Source: Mucilaginibacter phenanthrenivorans
GTDB lineage: Bacteria; Bacteroidota; Bacteroidia; Sphingobacteriales; Sphingobacteriaceae
Assembly (NCBI RefSeq): GCF_024721155.1
Contig: NZ_JAHVAP010000012.1
Span: 186,001 to 250,000 of the forward strand
Reading direction: 5' to 3'
Length of the DNA: 64,000 bases
Part shown: positions 43,745 to 52,074 of the stretch, piece after piece
How the letters are laid out: the number at the start of each line of letters is the position of its first letter
Position numbering within the stretch: the first letter of the stretch is position 1
Notes under the pieces: model-generated
The model's database searches: none
Told to the model about the DNA's origin: nothing
What the model saw: the letters and a program-made list of their open reading frames with translations, nothing else
Program-made: the position numbers and the translations under genes

Positions 43745-43970
43745 GACCCATAGGGTCTACCTATTTGTAGAAATATAAATAGGCTAATTTTTTGCCTCGT
43801 AGAGGTTACCCGTCTGCACCTTGCTTTGCGACCGGAGTATGAACAATTTTTCGCTTTCGGCAAATTCTCAATGTAAAACTTCTCCCATTTGTACATAGCG
43901 ACAAAGGGTAGCCTCTATGAGGCAAAAGAACGTTCTACTGTTTTCTACAAATAGGTAGACCCTATGGGTC
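43745..43970. repeat. Large inverted repeat with perfect 26-base ends, copy 2
   Basis: The ends GACCCATAGGGTCTACCTAT plus TTGTAG (43745-43770) and their exact complement at 43945-43970 enclose inner arms with TTTTTGCCTCGTAGAGG and the complement-like CCTCTATGAGGCAAAA. It is related to 15064-15248. The gap 43644-44016 holds no gene. Confidence 0.85.
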
Positions 43971-44016
43971 ATTGCTTTTGTCTTAAATTAAAGAGACTTA
44001 AACAATGATGGTACTA

Positions 44017-45066
44017 TCAGTGGGCCGGGGGACTAAACGCATTCCATCCCTGCGCTGTTAATGCATGTACCGCACCGGCCTTTGTAACCAGGTTACAGCC
44101 TGCTGATGGCTCGGTGATGTAGCCAATGATGGTGATATCCATTTTAAACTTGATCTTGTCGTAGTCGGCTTGTTTAACGGTGAAGAGGAGTTCATAGTCC
44201 TCGCCGCCGCTTAATGCACAAACTGTTGGGTCCAGGTTAAACTCGCGGGCGGTATCAAATGTCATTGGGTCAAGCGGGATCTTTTCCTCGTATAAATTAC
44301 AGCCCTTATTGCTTTGCTTGCAAATGTGTAAAAGCTCAGAAGCCAGGCCGTCTGATATGTCGATCATTGCAGTTGGTTTTACTTCAATTTCCTGTAGCAG
44401 GTCGATGATATCCTTACGGGCTTCGGGTTTTAGCTGGCGTTCGACGATGTAATCCTTTCCTTCCAGGTCGGGTTGGATATTTGGGTTTTCGAGATATATT
44501 AGTTTTTCGCGCTCCAGCAACTGTAGCCCGGTATAGGCACCGCCCAGGTCGCCGGATACGCAGATCAGATCACCCTCTTCGGCGCCATTACGGTATACCA
44601 CATCCTTTTCATCGGCATAACCTATTGATGTTATACTGATCACGAGTCCTTGTTTTGACGATGAGGTATCGCCGCCAACAATGTCGACGCCGTACTTATC
44701 GCACGCAAGGTAAATTCCATCATACAATTCCTCAACGGCTTCCAGCGGAAATTTACTGCTGATACCGATAGAAACCGTAACCTGTGACGCTGTTCCGTTC
44801 ATGGCATAAATATCGCTCAGGTTTACCTGTATGGCCTTATAACCCAAATGCTTCAATGGCGTATATGCCAAATCGAAGTGAATCCCCTCCAGCAGTAAAT
44901 CGGTTGAAATGAGCGTTTTTTTTCCGGCGAAATCAAGCACAGCGGCATCGTCGCCAACACCTTTTGTGGTGCTTTTTTGGGTTAATTTTATATTTTTTGT
45001 CAGGTAATCTATCAACCCAAACTCACCTAACGCTTCAATATTTGTTCTTTCCTTGTTATCAAACAT
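44017..45066 (-). CDS. thiL: Thiamine-monophosphate kinase
   Basis: ThiL phosphorylates thiamine monophosphate to the active diphosphate, the last step of vitamin B1 synthesis. The 349-aa protein starts at ATG 45066 (MFDNKERTNIEALGEFGLID); the longer frame upstream to 45195 runs through a promoter box and a repeat. Motifs of the AIR-synthase-like fold are visible: GVGDDAAVLDF, STDLLLEGIHFDLAYTPLKHLGYKA, VNLSDIYAM and GGDTSSS. Length is normal. No other thi gene is adjacent. Confidence 0.94.
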   Translation of the reverse strand: MFDNKERTNIEALGEFGLIDYLTKNIKLTQKSTTKGVGDDAAVLDFAGKKTLISTDLLLEGIHFDLAYTPLKHLGYKAIQVNLSDIYAMNGTASQVTVSIGISSKFPLEAVEELYDGIYLACDKYGVDIVGGDTSSSKQGLVISITSIGYADEKDVVYRNGAEEGDLICVSGDLGGAYTGLQLLEREKLIYLENPNIQPDLEGKDYIVERQLKPEARKDIIDLLQEIEVKPTAMIDISDGLASELLHICKQSNKGCNLYEEKIPLDPMTFDTAREFNLDPTVCALSGGEDYELLFTVKQADYDKIKFKMDITIIGYITEPSAGCNLVTKAGAVHALTAQGWNAFSPPAH

Positions 45067-45106
45067 ATCTTTTTTATGATTACACCGATGTTTTAGATTT
45101 AAAAAT

Positions 45107-45151
45107 CCGCAATCTGTCAACATTATTATCCGCCGTAGGCGAAAAATTTTT
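45107..45151 (+). repeat. 45-bp dispersed repeat, copy 1
   Basis: CTGTCAACATTATTATCCGC plus CGTAGGCGAAAAATTTTT, matched in the same direction at 46887-46934. It lies in the leader of thiL. Confidence 0.65.
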
Positions 45152-45171
45152 GGCTTTTCAGTATAAGCCTG

Positions 45172-45179
45172 CAAAAATA
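45172..45179 (-). promoter_or_regulatory. Probable promoter -7 box for thiL
   Basis: On the minus strand TATTTTTG, an exact TAnnTTTG match about 105 bases before the thiL start. Confidence 0.5.
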
Positions 45180-45365
45180 CGAAAGCTAAACGCAATTATC
45201 AGGATTACTGTAAAAACACCGTTACGCACCGTCTAAAACTATAAGATTATCAATTAGTTATAAAAACGTAAATTAACTATTTGGTCGTTTTTAATTTATA
45301 CCATATAAATATTAACATTAGATTAATGTTCACTATGGATATTTGTAGTATAAATTACAAAAACT

Positions 45366-46820
45366 ATGAAATTTAGAAAATTACTTATTGTTTGCGCCAG
45401 TATAATGCTTGTTATAGCCAGTTGTAAGAAGGATAATAAACTTCCCGGAGGAGGCAGTACAGGCAAAGGGGACACAACTGTTACCACAAAGCCAACGCCA
45501 TATACCATTACAGAGACTTTTGAAAGCGGGAAAAAACCAGGTTACGCCGCTGCCGATGTCACCCTTAGCACCGGGTCGTGGAATTTTAACGATGCCCTGA
45601 TTGGCAACTTGGCTGGTGACGTAAAGGATGGTAACTGGGCTGTTCGCCTGCGCACCGGCGATATCGCCATGAACTTTGATATCAACGGCTTAACCCAGAT
45701 CAGCATAAAACATGCTAAATATGGTTCGGACGCGAGTTCAGTTTGGCAGTTAAAAATGTCGACAGACGGTGGCGCAACTTATACTCAAGTTGGTGCTGAT
45801 ATCAACGAAACCAATACAACCCTGGTTACCGATTCATTTAAGGTAAGCACCACAGCAAAGGTTCGGTTCGAGATTGTAAAAACAGGCACAACCCGCATCA
45901 ACATTGATGACATTACCTTTAAAGGTACTGGAGATCCGGGTTTAACTGTTGGTCCGCCGGATACAACCGGCGGAGTGGATACCACAGGTACCGGCACATC
46001 TTCTAAAACCCGTGGTGTTACTGTAGGCCCGGATGCACCACCCGCAAGCGGCGACAACAGCGATCTTTTATTCGGCAATCCATCAGGCGCAGTAAATTCC
46101 GTAGCCATGATGGATAACTACCTGATAGACCAAGGTTATTACACGGAATCATACAACAGTACCAAGGCTGAACCGAACTGGGTAAGCTGGCACCTGGATG
46201 CAAGTAACATCACCAACGTAAGCGACCGCCTAAATAATTTCGCTGGATTCAGTGGTTTGCCATCCGGCTGGTATACGGTACAAAGCAATAGCTACAATTA
46301 CAGCACCTATGGATTCGACAGGGGGCATAACTGCCCTTCAGCCGATCGTACCAGCTCAGTAAATGCCAACTCAGCTACGTTTTTAATGACGAATATGATC
46401 CCGCAGGCACCTCAAAACAACCAACAAACCTGGGGTAATTTAGAGAACTATTTACGTGAACAGGTAGTTGCAGGCAACGAAGTTTATATTATTATGGGCA
46501 GCTACGGCACAGGCGGTACAGGTGTAAATGGGCCATTCAGCAGCATAACCGCGCCGGACAACGGCCATGTAAACGTACCAAGTAATGTTTGGAAAGTTGC
46601 AGTGATCATACCGGTTGGCGACGGCGATGTTAATAGGGTAACCGCATCAACCAGGGTTATCGCGGTGAATACACCAAACATCAACAGTATAAATTCTGAT
46701 TGGAAGCAGTATATCGTAACTGTAAAGGATATTGAAACCGCAACTGGTTATAGCTTATTAACAGCTTTATCACCAACTGTGCGGGCAAGTTTGGAAGTGA
46801 AAAAGGATAGTGGGAATTAA
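45366..46820 (+). CDS. Lipoprotein DNA/RNA non-specific endonuclease with N-terminal adhesin-like domain
   Basis: A 484-aa lipoprotein (signal ending VIASC, lipid site C20). Residues about 48-195 form a beta-sandwich (TETFESGKKPGY, WAVRLRTGDIAMNF, ARINIDDITFKG-like end), like cleaved-adhesin domains. From about 260 on is a NucA/NUC1-type nuclease with the catalytic FDRGHNCPSADRT block (H321) and an NNQQTWGNLENYLRE metal-binding helix. It probably degrades external DNA or RNA for nutrition or competition (inference). Its hairpin-rich 3' flank holds the repeats at 46887 and 46975. Confidence 0.93.
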   Translation: MKFRKLLIVCASIMLVIASCKKDNKLPGGGSTGKGDTTVTTKPTPYTITETFESGKKPGYAAADVTLSTGSWNFNDALIGNLAGDVKDGNWAVRLRTGDIAMNFDINGLTQISIKHAKYGSDASSVWQLKMSTDGGATYTQVGADINETNTTLVTDSFKVSTTAKVRFEIVKTGTTRINIDDITFKGTGDPGLTVGPPDTTGGVDTTGTGTSSKTRGVTVGPDAPPASGDNSDLLFGNPSGAVNSVAMMDNYLIDQGYYTESYNSTKAEPNWVSWHLDASNITNVSDRLNNFAGFSGLPSGWYTVQSNSYNYSTYGFDRGHNCPSADRTSSVNANSATFLMTNMIPQAPQNNQQTWGNLENYLREQVVAGNEVYIIMGSYGTGGTGVNGPFSSITAPDNGHVNVPSNVWKVAVIIPVGDGDVNRVTASTRVIAVNTPNINSINSDWKQYIVTVKDIETATGYSLLTALSPTVRASLEVKKDSGN

Positions 46821-46886
46821 AGCACAGATTTCACTGATTAAGACTAGGGATTTCACCGATTAAAAGTGGATAATTCCTAGAAAATC

Positions 46887-46934
46887 GCGCAACCTGTCAA
46901 CATAATATCCGCCGAAGGCGGGAAAATTTTTTTT
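46887..46934 (+). repeat. 45-bp dispersed repeat, copy 2
   Basis: GCAACCTGTCAACATAATAT followed by CCGCCGAAGGCGGGAAAATT, matching 45107-45151 in the same direction. The CCGCCG-AAGGCGG part can form a small hairpin. Confidence 0.65.
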
Positions 46935-46974
46935 GAGTTTTTAGGGTTTGGATTAACCTCCCCCTTTTTTATCA

Positions 46975-47120
46975 TCATTGCGAGGAACGAAGCAATCTCT
47001 AAACTATACAGATCAGGGACCGGAAATATTTGTGGCGTGCAGTCAGCGGCTGTAAGGTCCAAATCAACATCAAGGTTCGTTGATTGTCCTGTGCAGAGAT
47101 TGCTTCGTTCCTCGCAATGA
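46975..47120. repeat. Inverted repeat with perfect 26-base arms
   Basis: Left arm TCATTGCGAGGAACGAAGCA plus ATCTCT at 46975-47000 and its exact complement at 47095-47120, around a 94-base middle. It ends 12 bases before the nadA stop and may terminate transcription from both sides. Confidence 0.85.
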
Positions 47121-47131
47121 CGCTGGGGATA

Positions 47132-48124
47132 TTATAACCCCAACCTCGCCGAGATCTCCAGCATTCTTTCAATAGGTTTTACAGCCTTTTCAATAATATG
47201 CTGAGGTACCGTTACTTCGGGATATTCATTTTTAAGGCACAAATACAATTTTTCCAATGTATTCCGCTTCATGTGCGGGCAATCATTACAGGCACAGCTG
47301 TTATTTGGCGGGGCCGGGATAAATGTTTTCTCCGGGTTTTCCTTTTGCATCTGGTGCAAAATGCCTGCCTCTGTTGCTACTATAAATTCCTTATCAGTAT
47401 GATTTGATGCATATTTCAGGATGCCTGTTGTTGAGCCGATATAATCAGCCATCTGCAAAATAACATCCTCACATTCGGGGTGGGCAAGCAGCTTGGCTCC
47501 CGGGTGTCTTTCTTTTAGTTTGGTGATCTTCTCCCTCGAAAAAATCTCGTGAACCATACAGGCGCCGTTCCATAAAACCAGGTCTCTGCCGGTCTTTTTT
47601 GCTACGTAAGCTCCCAGGTTTTTGTCGGGCCCGAAGATGATCTTTTGATCTGCCGGCAGGCTTTCCACAATTCCTATTGCATTGCTCGATGTACAAACAA
47701 TATCGCTCATTGCCTTCAGCTCGGCCGTACAATTTACATAAGTTATCACCAGGTGATCAGGATATTTTTCCTTAAACTTTTTAAACAAATGCGGCGGACA
47801 ACTATCTGCTAATGAGCATCCTGCCTTTACGTCGGGTAATAAAACTTTTTTCGTAGGAGATAGAATTTTTGCTGTCTCGGCCATAAAGTGAACCCCTGCG
47901 AAAACGATAATATCGGCATCAGTTTTTGCGGCTTGCTGCGATAATCCCAAACTATCGCCAATGTAATCAGCAATATCCTGGATATCGGGTTCCTGGTAAT
48001 AATGGGCAAGGATAACAGCATTCTTTTCCTTTTTTAATTTTTCTATTTCAGCAAAAAGATCAAGCGACGGGTCTATTTCCTCGTCAACAAAACCTTTCAC
48101 ATTTATTTCTTCGAAGATATCCAT
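47132..48124 (-). CDS. nadA: Quinolinate synthase NadA
   Basis: Condenses iminoaspartate with dihydroxyacetone phosphate to quinolinate, the second step of NAD synthesis, using an oxygen-sensitive 4Fe-4S cluster. The 330-aa protein has the family blocks AVILAHYYQEPDIQDIADYIGDSLGLS, VFAGVHFMAETAKIL, GCSLADSC, VCTSSNA, and the C-terminal SCACNDCPHMKRNTLEKLYL, which includes cluster Cys residues. It is divergent from nadB, which makes its substrate. Confidence 0.96.
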   Translation of the reverse strand: MDIFEEINVKGFVDEEIDPSLDLFAEIEKLKKEKNAVILAHYYQEPDIQDIADYIGDSLGLSQQAAKTDADIIVFAGVHFMAETAKILSPTKKVLLPDVKAGCSLADSCPPHLFKKFKEKYPDHLVITYVNCTAELKAMSDIVCTSSNAIGIVESLPADQKIIFGPDKNLGAYVAKKTGRDLVLWNGACMVHEIFSREKITKLKERHPGAKLLAHPECEDVILQMADYIGSTTGILKYASNHTDKEFIVATEAGILHQMQKENPEKTFIPAPPNNSCACNDCPHMKRNTLEKLYLCLKNEYPEVTVPQHIIEKAVKPIERMLEISARLGL

Positions 48125-48532
48125 TTCAACAATTCAATTAATAATAACTTCTTTTTATATATAAATAAAACTATTGTTATTAAGGTGTTAGTTATGTGTA
48201 AAACTCCTTTTAAAAAAGATGGTAAATATTTCTTTTAATAATTTATTAACATTAAATGTGCTTTTTTAAAGGCTTATTCTATTGATTTTTAGATTTCTAT
48301 AATAAGCTAATTTTACTTTTAAAACATTTTTGTTAATACTTTATTACTTCTTAAAATGTTAGCTTTGGCACTTACAATGCTCATAAGTCAGTTAAAAATT
48401 GTTACTATTTGAGCCAAAACGAAAGGTTATCAACCTTTCAATTACTTACTAAGTTTTTGCTTACACAAAATTAACATCTTTTGCTCGGCTTATTAACATC
48501 ATATACAATTTTACACAAAGTACATATATAAC
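48125..48532. other. AT-rich intergenic region between divergent nadA and nadB
   Basis: About 400 very AT-rich bases with promoters likely in both directions. TAGCTTTG at 48360-48367 is an exact plus-strand -7 box, 166 bases before nadB. The hairpin GAAAGGTT-ATC-AACCTTTC sits at 48421-48439. One TTATCAACC-like word is too little to call an origin. Confidence 0.5.
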
Positions 48533-50125
48533 ATGACCAGAACTGTTGATTTCCTGGTAGTAGGATCAGGCATTGCCGGATTAAGTTTTGCCCTTAAGGC
48601 AGCCAAACATGGTAAGGTTCTGATAGTTACAAAGAGTAACGAAGACGAGTCGAACACTAAATATGCCCAGGGAGGGGTTGCTGTAGTTGTTGATAAAAAG
48701 GAAGATTCCTTTGAAAAACACATCGAAGACACCCTAATTGCCGGTGATGGCCTCTGCGATCGCGAAGCTGTTGAAGCAGTAGTTAAAGAGGGACCTGCCC
48801 GAATTAATGAAATTATTGATTACGGAACCAACTTTGATAAGACCAAGGAAGGGATTTATGACCTTGCAAAAGAGGGTGGACATTCGGAATTCCGGGTGCT
48901 GCATTATAAGGATATTACCGGGTACGAAATTGAAAGATCGTTACTGGAACAGATCCATAACAATCCTAATATTGAAATTTTAACTCATTATTTTGCTGTT
49001 GATCTGATCACTCAACACCACCAGGGTGTGTTTGTTGATAAATCTACGGCGGATATCACCTGTTACGGCATTTATGCCTTTAATAACGAAACGCAGATAG
49101 TAGAGAAGATCCTTTCAAAAATTACGGTAATGGCATCGGGTGGTGCGGGACATATTTATTCTATCACCACAAACCCTACTATAGCAACAGGAGATGGCAT
49201 AGCCATGGTTTACCGTGCTAAAGGAAAGGTGCGGAATATGGAGTTTATCCAGTTTCATCCCACGGCTTTATATAACCCTGGTGAATATCCTTCTTTTTTA
49301 ATTTCAGAGGCTGTTCGCGGTTTTGGCGGTATACTAAAACGTACCAATGGTGAGGAATTTATGCAGGAATATGACGAGCGTAAATCACTTGCGCCAAGGG
49401 ATATTGTTGCAAGGGCTATAGATGCTGAGATAAAAAAATCAGGGGAGGATTTTGTTTATTTAGATATTCGCCACAGGAATAAAAAAGATATCCTGGCACA
49501 TTTTCCAAACATTTATGCCAAGTGCCTGGAAATAGGTATAGATATGACAAAGGATATGATTCCTGTTGCGCCGGCCTGTCATTATATGTGTGGAGGTATT
49601 ATGGTTGATCATGTTGGCCGCTCGTCATTAATGCGCTTATATGCTTGTGGCGAATGCTCATCAACAGGTTTGCATGGAGCTAACAGGTTGGCTTCCAATT
49701 CATTATTGGAGGCTTTGGTATTTGCGCATCGAATTTATAAGGATGCAATTAGCCAGGTAGATAATATTGTTGTTCCTGACAATATTCCTGATTGGGATGA
49801 AAAGGGTGTACAATTATCAAATGAGGATATCCTGGTTACACACAATGTTCGCGAGATGCAAAAGCTGATGAATGATTATGTGGGAATTGTTAGATCGGAT
49901 TTCAGGTTAGAAAGAGCAATGCGCCGTTTAGGTTTGCTTTATGAAGAAACAGAGGATTTTTATAAAAAAACCAAGCTATCTGTAAAGCTTTGCGAGTTAA
50001 GAAATTTGATCCAGGTATCATTCCTGGTTGTAAAATCGGCTATGATGCGTAAGGAAAGCAGGGGTTTGCACTGGACAACTGATTATCCTAAGCATGCTGA
50101 TGTCATTGAGGATACGGTATTCTGA
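48533..50125 (+). CDS. nadB: L-aspartate oxidase NadB
   Basis: A 530-aa flavoprotein that oxidises L-aspartate to iminoaspartate, the first step of NAD synthesis. The FAD-binding start is DFLVVGSGIAGLSFALKAAKHG; further blocks are NTKYAQGGVAVV, the substrate region FHPTAL, LISEAVRGFGGIL, PRDIVARAID, and YACGECSSTGLHGANRLASNSLLEALVFAHR. The C-terminal helical domain is complete. It pairs functionally with the divergent nadA. Confidence 0.96.
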   Translation: MTRTVDFLVVGSGIAGLSFALKAAKHGKVLIVTKSNEDESNTKYAQGGVAVVVDKKEDSFEKHIEDTLIAGDGLCDREAVEAVVKEGPARINEIIDYGTNFDKTKEGIYDLAKEGGHSEFRVLHYKDITGYEIERSLLEQIHNNPNIEILTHYFAVDLITQHHQGVFVDKSTADITCYGIYAFNNETQIVEKILSKITVMASGGAGHIYSITTNPTIATGDGIAMVYRAKGKVRNMEFIQFHPTALYNPGEYPSFLISEAVRGFGGILKRTNGEEFMQEYDERKSLAPRDIVARAIDAEIKKSGEDFVYLDIRHRNKKDILAHFPNIYAKCLEIGIDMTKDMIPVAPACHYMCGGIMVDHVGRSSLMRLYACGECSSTGLHGANRLASNSLLEALVFAHRIYKDAISQVDNIVVPDNIPDWDEKGVQLSNEDILVTHNVREMQKLMNDYVGIVRSDFRLERAMRRLGLLYEETEDFYKKTKLSVKLCELRNLIQVSFLVVKSAMMRKESRGLHWTTDYPKHADVIEDTVF

Positions 50126-50225
50126 ACCGGAATTTACTGATTTTTGAGATTAGTAGATGATCACTGGTGCTTGGATAGTATTTAAATGAATTAATAATTG
50201 TTGTATTAAATTGCTGATTTTTTAA

Positions 50226-50726
50226 ATGGGTCTGTTTGATTTTTTTAAGAAAGAAAAGAAATTAAATTTTGATATAAATAGTAGTTCACTAACTGAGTTG
50301 CTGGACAATGGAATATTGTTCGAAGATAATAGCAAGTTTTTACAGTGGGGAAAGACGATAAAAGATTTATCGAAGGTTGTTGAGGTAAAAGAAAAGCTTT
50401 TTGCAGATCGTACCGTGTATCAATGGGGTGAACGTAATATTTTAAAGGGTCTTGCCTTAAACCTAACTACTACCTATTGGAATCATAGAGAAGATAGTGT
50501 TGATAAGAGGTTTAATTCAATTAACTTTTCTATATCCGGTGATGAAGCAATTAAGTATTTTGATTTAATAAAAATACATCTTCAAAAGGAGTTAGGCGAA
50601 GCGCGAAAAGAGGATAATTCTGGTACGCAAAGAACTTTAGATTGGCTTTTGAATGAAACCAGGTTGCGGCTTTATTTTTTTGAACAACATACCTATAAAT
50701 TAAATTTTGAAATAACCCGGCTGTAA
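50226..50726 (+). CDS. Unknown protein in an AT-rich pair
   Basis: A 166-aa soluble protein that I do not recognise. It begins MGLFDFFKKEKK, a start common among small Bacteroidota proteins of unknown role, and continues with mixed helix and strand and many aromatic residues (TVYQWGERNILKGLALNLTTTYWNHRED). Its codon use is clearly more AT-rich than the housekeeping genes around it. It precedes a membrane protein gene by about 35 bases on the same strand; together they may be a small acquired unit beside a tRNA gene (inference). Confidence 0.75.
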   Translation: MGLFDFFKKEKKLNFDINSSSLTELLDNGILFEDNSKFLQWGKTIKDLSKVVEVKEKLFADRTVYQWGERNILKGLALNLTTTYWNHREDSVDKRFNSINFSISGDEAIKYFDLIKIHLQKELGEARKEDNSGTQRTLDWLLNETRLRLYFFEQHTYKLNFEITRL

Positions 50727-50762
50727 AATATAATAAGATTGCTGGTTTTTATCTGGTTTACA

Positions 50763-51317
50763 ATGGGCAGAAGTTATTATTATTTTACATTCTCTTTAGT
50801 ACTTGTACTCTTTATAATAACTGTAAGGATTATTTACCTCGATTTCAGCGAAAATAATTCAATAGCTTTAGATGACATTTTAGCTGTTTTATTATTGATA
50901 TTTGGTATCAGACTTATTGTAACAGGCTATAGAACAGGAGAATATATTATACTAGCTTTAATATTACTTTCGGTACTTGATTTAATAAAGTGGCATATTA
51001 ATTTAAATGAGTCTTATTATATAAGCAGATCATATTTTAAAATTAGTGGTTTACGTTTTAATGTCTTCGCTTTCTTGCTCCTGGTATTTTACTGTTTAAT
51101 AAACAGAGCCGGGTTGAAATATGCCGTCAATTATTTACTTCATGGATCAGCAGAAGAACAGAGAAGTGACAGGGATAAGAAGATAAATTTCTATTACGAT
51201 AAGTTTAATAACTGCACCCAAAAAGAATTGGAAGACGCTTTCGGGATGTTAAAAGATTATCCAGTTGAAGCACAAATAGCTTTATATAAAATAAAAGAGG
51301 AAAAGGAAGCAAAATGA
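50763..51317 (+). CDS. Unknown membrane protein in an AT-rich pair
   Basis: A 184-aa membrane protein with about four hydrophobic helices (YFTFSLVLVLFIITVRIIYL, ILAVLLLIFGIRLIVTGY, YIILALILLSVLDLI, NVFAFLLLVFYCLI) and a charged C-terminal cytosolic tail (SAEEQRSDRDKKINFYYDKF). I do not recognise it. ATG 50763 is chosen; a TTG 24 bases upstream is in frame. The stop overlaps the 3' edge of the tRNA-Gly gene by one base. Its partner is the gene just upstream, with similar AT-rich codon use. Confidence 0.75.
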   Translation: MGRSYYYFTFSLVLVLFIITVRIIYLDFSENNSIALDDILAVLLLIFGIRLIVTGYRTGEYIILALILLSVLDLIKWHINLNESYYISRSYFKISGLRFNVFAFLLLVFYCLINRAGLKYAVNYLLHGSAEEQRSDRDKKINFYYDKFNNCTQKELEDAFGMLKDYPVEAQIALYKIKEEKEAK

Positions 51318-51389
51318 GCGGAAAACGGGATTCGAACCCGCGGCCTTCAGTTTGGGAAACTGATGCTCTACCAGCTGAGCTATTTCCGC
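51317..51389 (-). tRNA. tRNA-Gly (anticodon CCC)
   Basis: A 73-base cloverleaf on the minus strand: acceptor GCGGAAA/TTTCCGC, D arm GCTC/GAGC, anticodon arm TCAGT-TTCCCAA-ACTGA giving anticodon CCC, and T arm GCGGG-TTCGAAT-CCCGT. The discriminator is T and CCA is not encoded. It reads GGG codons. Confidence 0.97.
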
Positions 51390-51561
51390 TTATACTTTAT
51401 AAGATTGCACCGATTTTAAAATGATTAAGTGATATTAAATCTGTGTAATCTTTTTATAATCTGTGAAATCAAAACTTAATACATCAAACATAAATAAAAT
51501 TTGTTATCAAATAAGTAACAATCACTAATTCGCTAACTCACTAATTAAATAATTACCACAT

Positions 51562-52074
51562 ATGCCTGTTATACTGCCGGTTAGAAATATAAGCCCCTCA
51601 TTTGGAAAGGAATGTTATATAGCACCAAATGCTACAATAGTTGGCGATGTGGAAATGGGTGATAATTGTTCTGTTTGGTTTAATGCTGTGATCCGTGGAG
51701 ATGTACATTATATAAAAATAGGCAACAATACCAATATACAGGACGGAGCCGTGATTCATGCCAGCTACCAATACGCTGCTACCAATATCGGCGATAATGT
51801 GTCTGTAGGCCACAATGCCATTGTACACGGCTGCACATTAAAAAATAATGTGTTAATCGGCATGGGCGCTATTGTAATGGATCATGCCATTGTGGAGGAA
51901 TATGTAATTATTGGCGCAGGATCTGTCGTGCTGGAGAAAACTATCTGCGAGTCAGGATTTTTATATGCAGGTACGCCGGCAAAGAAGATCAAGCCATTAA
52001 CTCCTGAACAGAAGGAAATGCTTGATCGTTTACCAAATAACTATATTATGTATTCCGGTTGGTTTAAGGAGTAG
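51562..52074 (+). CDS. Gamma-class carbonic anhydrase family protein
   Basis: A 170-aa left-handed beta-helix protein of the gamma carbonic anhydrase/YrdA family. Hexapeptide repeats run from about 20 to 130 (ATIVGDVEMGDNCSVWFNAVIRG). The three zinc His residues are H66 (AVIHASY), H84 (VGHNAIVHG) and H89. It forms a trimer; whether it hydrates CO2 or acts on a CoA-type substrate is not known. Its end overlaps the convergent lipoprotein gene by 11 bases. Confidence 0.92.
   Translation: MPVILPVRNISPSFGKECYIAPNATIVGDVEMGDNCSVWFNAVIRGDVHYIKIGNNTNIQDGAVIHASYQYAATNIGDNVSVGHNAIVHGCTLKNNVLIGMGAIVMDHAIVEEYVIIGAGSVVLEKTICESGFLYAGTPAKKIKPLTPEQKEMLDRLPNNYIMYSGWFKE

Noticed and set aside
48125..48532. 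Possible replication origin in the AT-rich nadA-nadB gap
   Set aside because: Only one weak DnaA-box-like word is present; the AT content fits divergent promoters.
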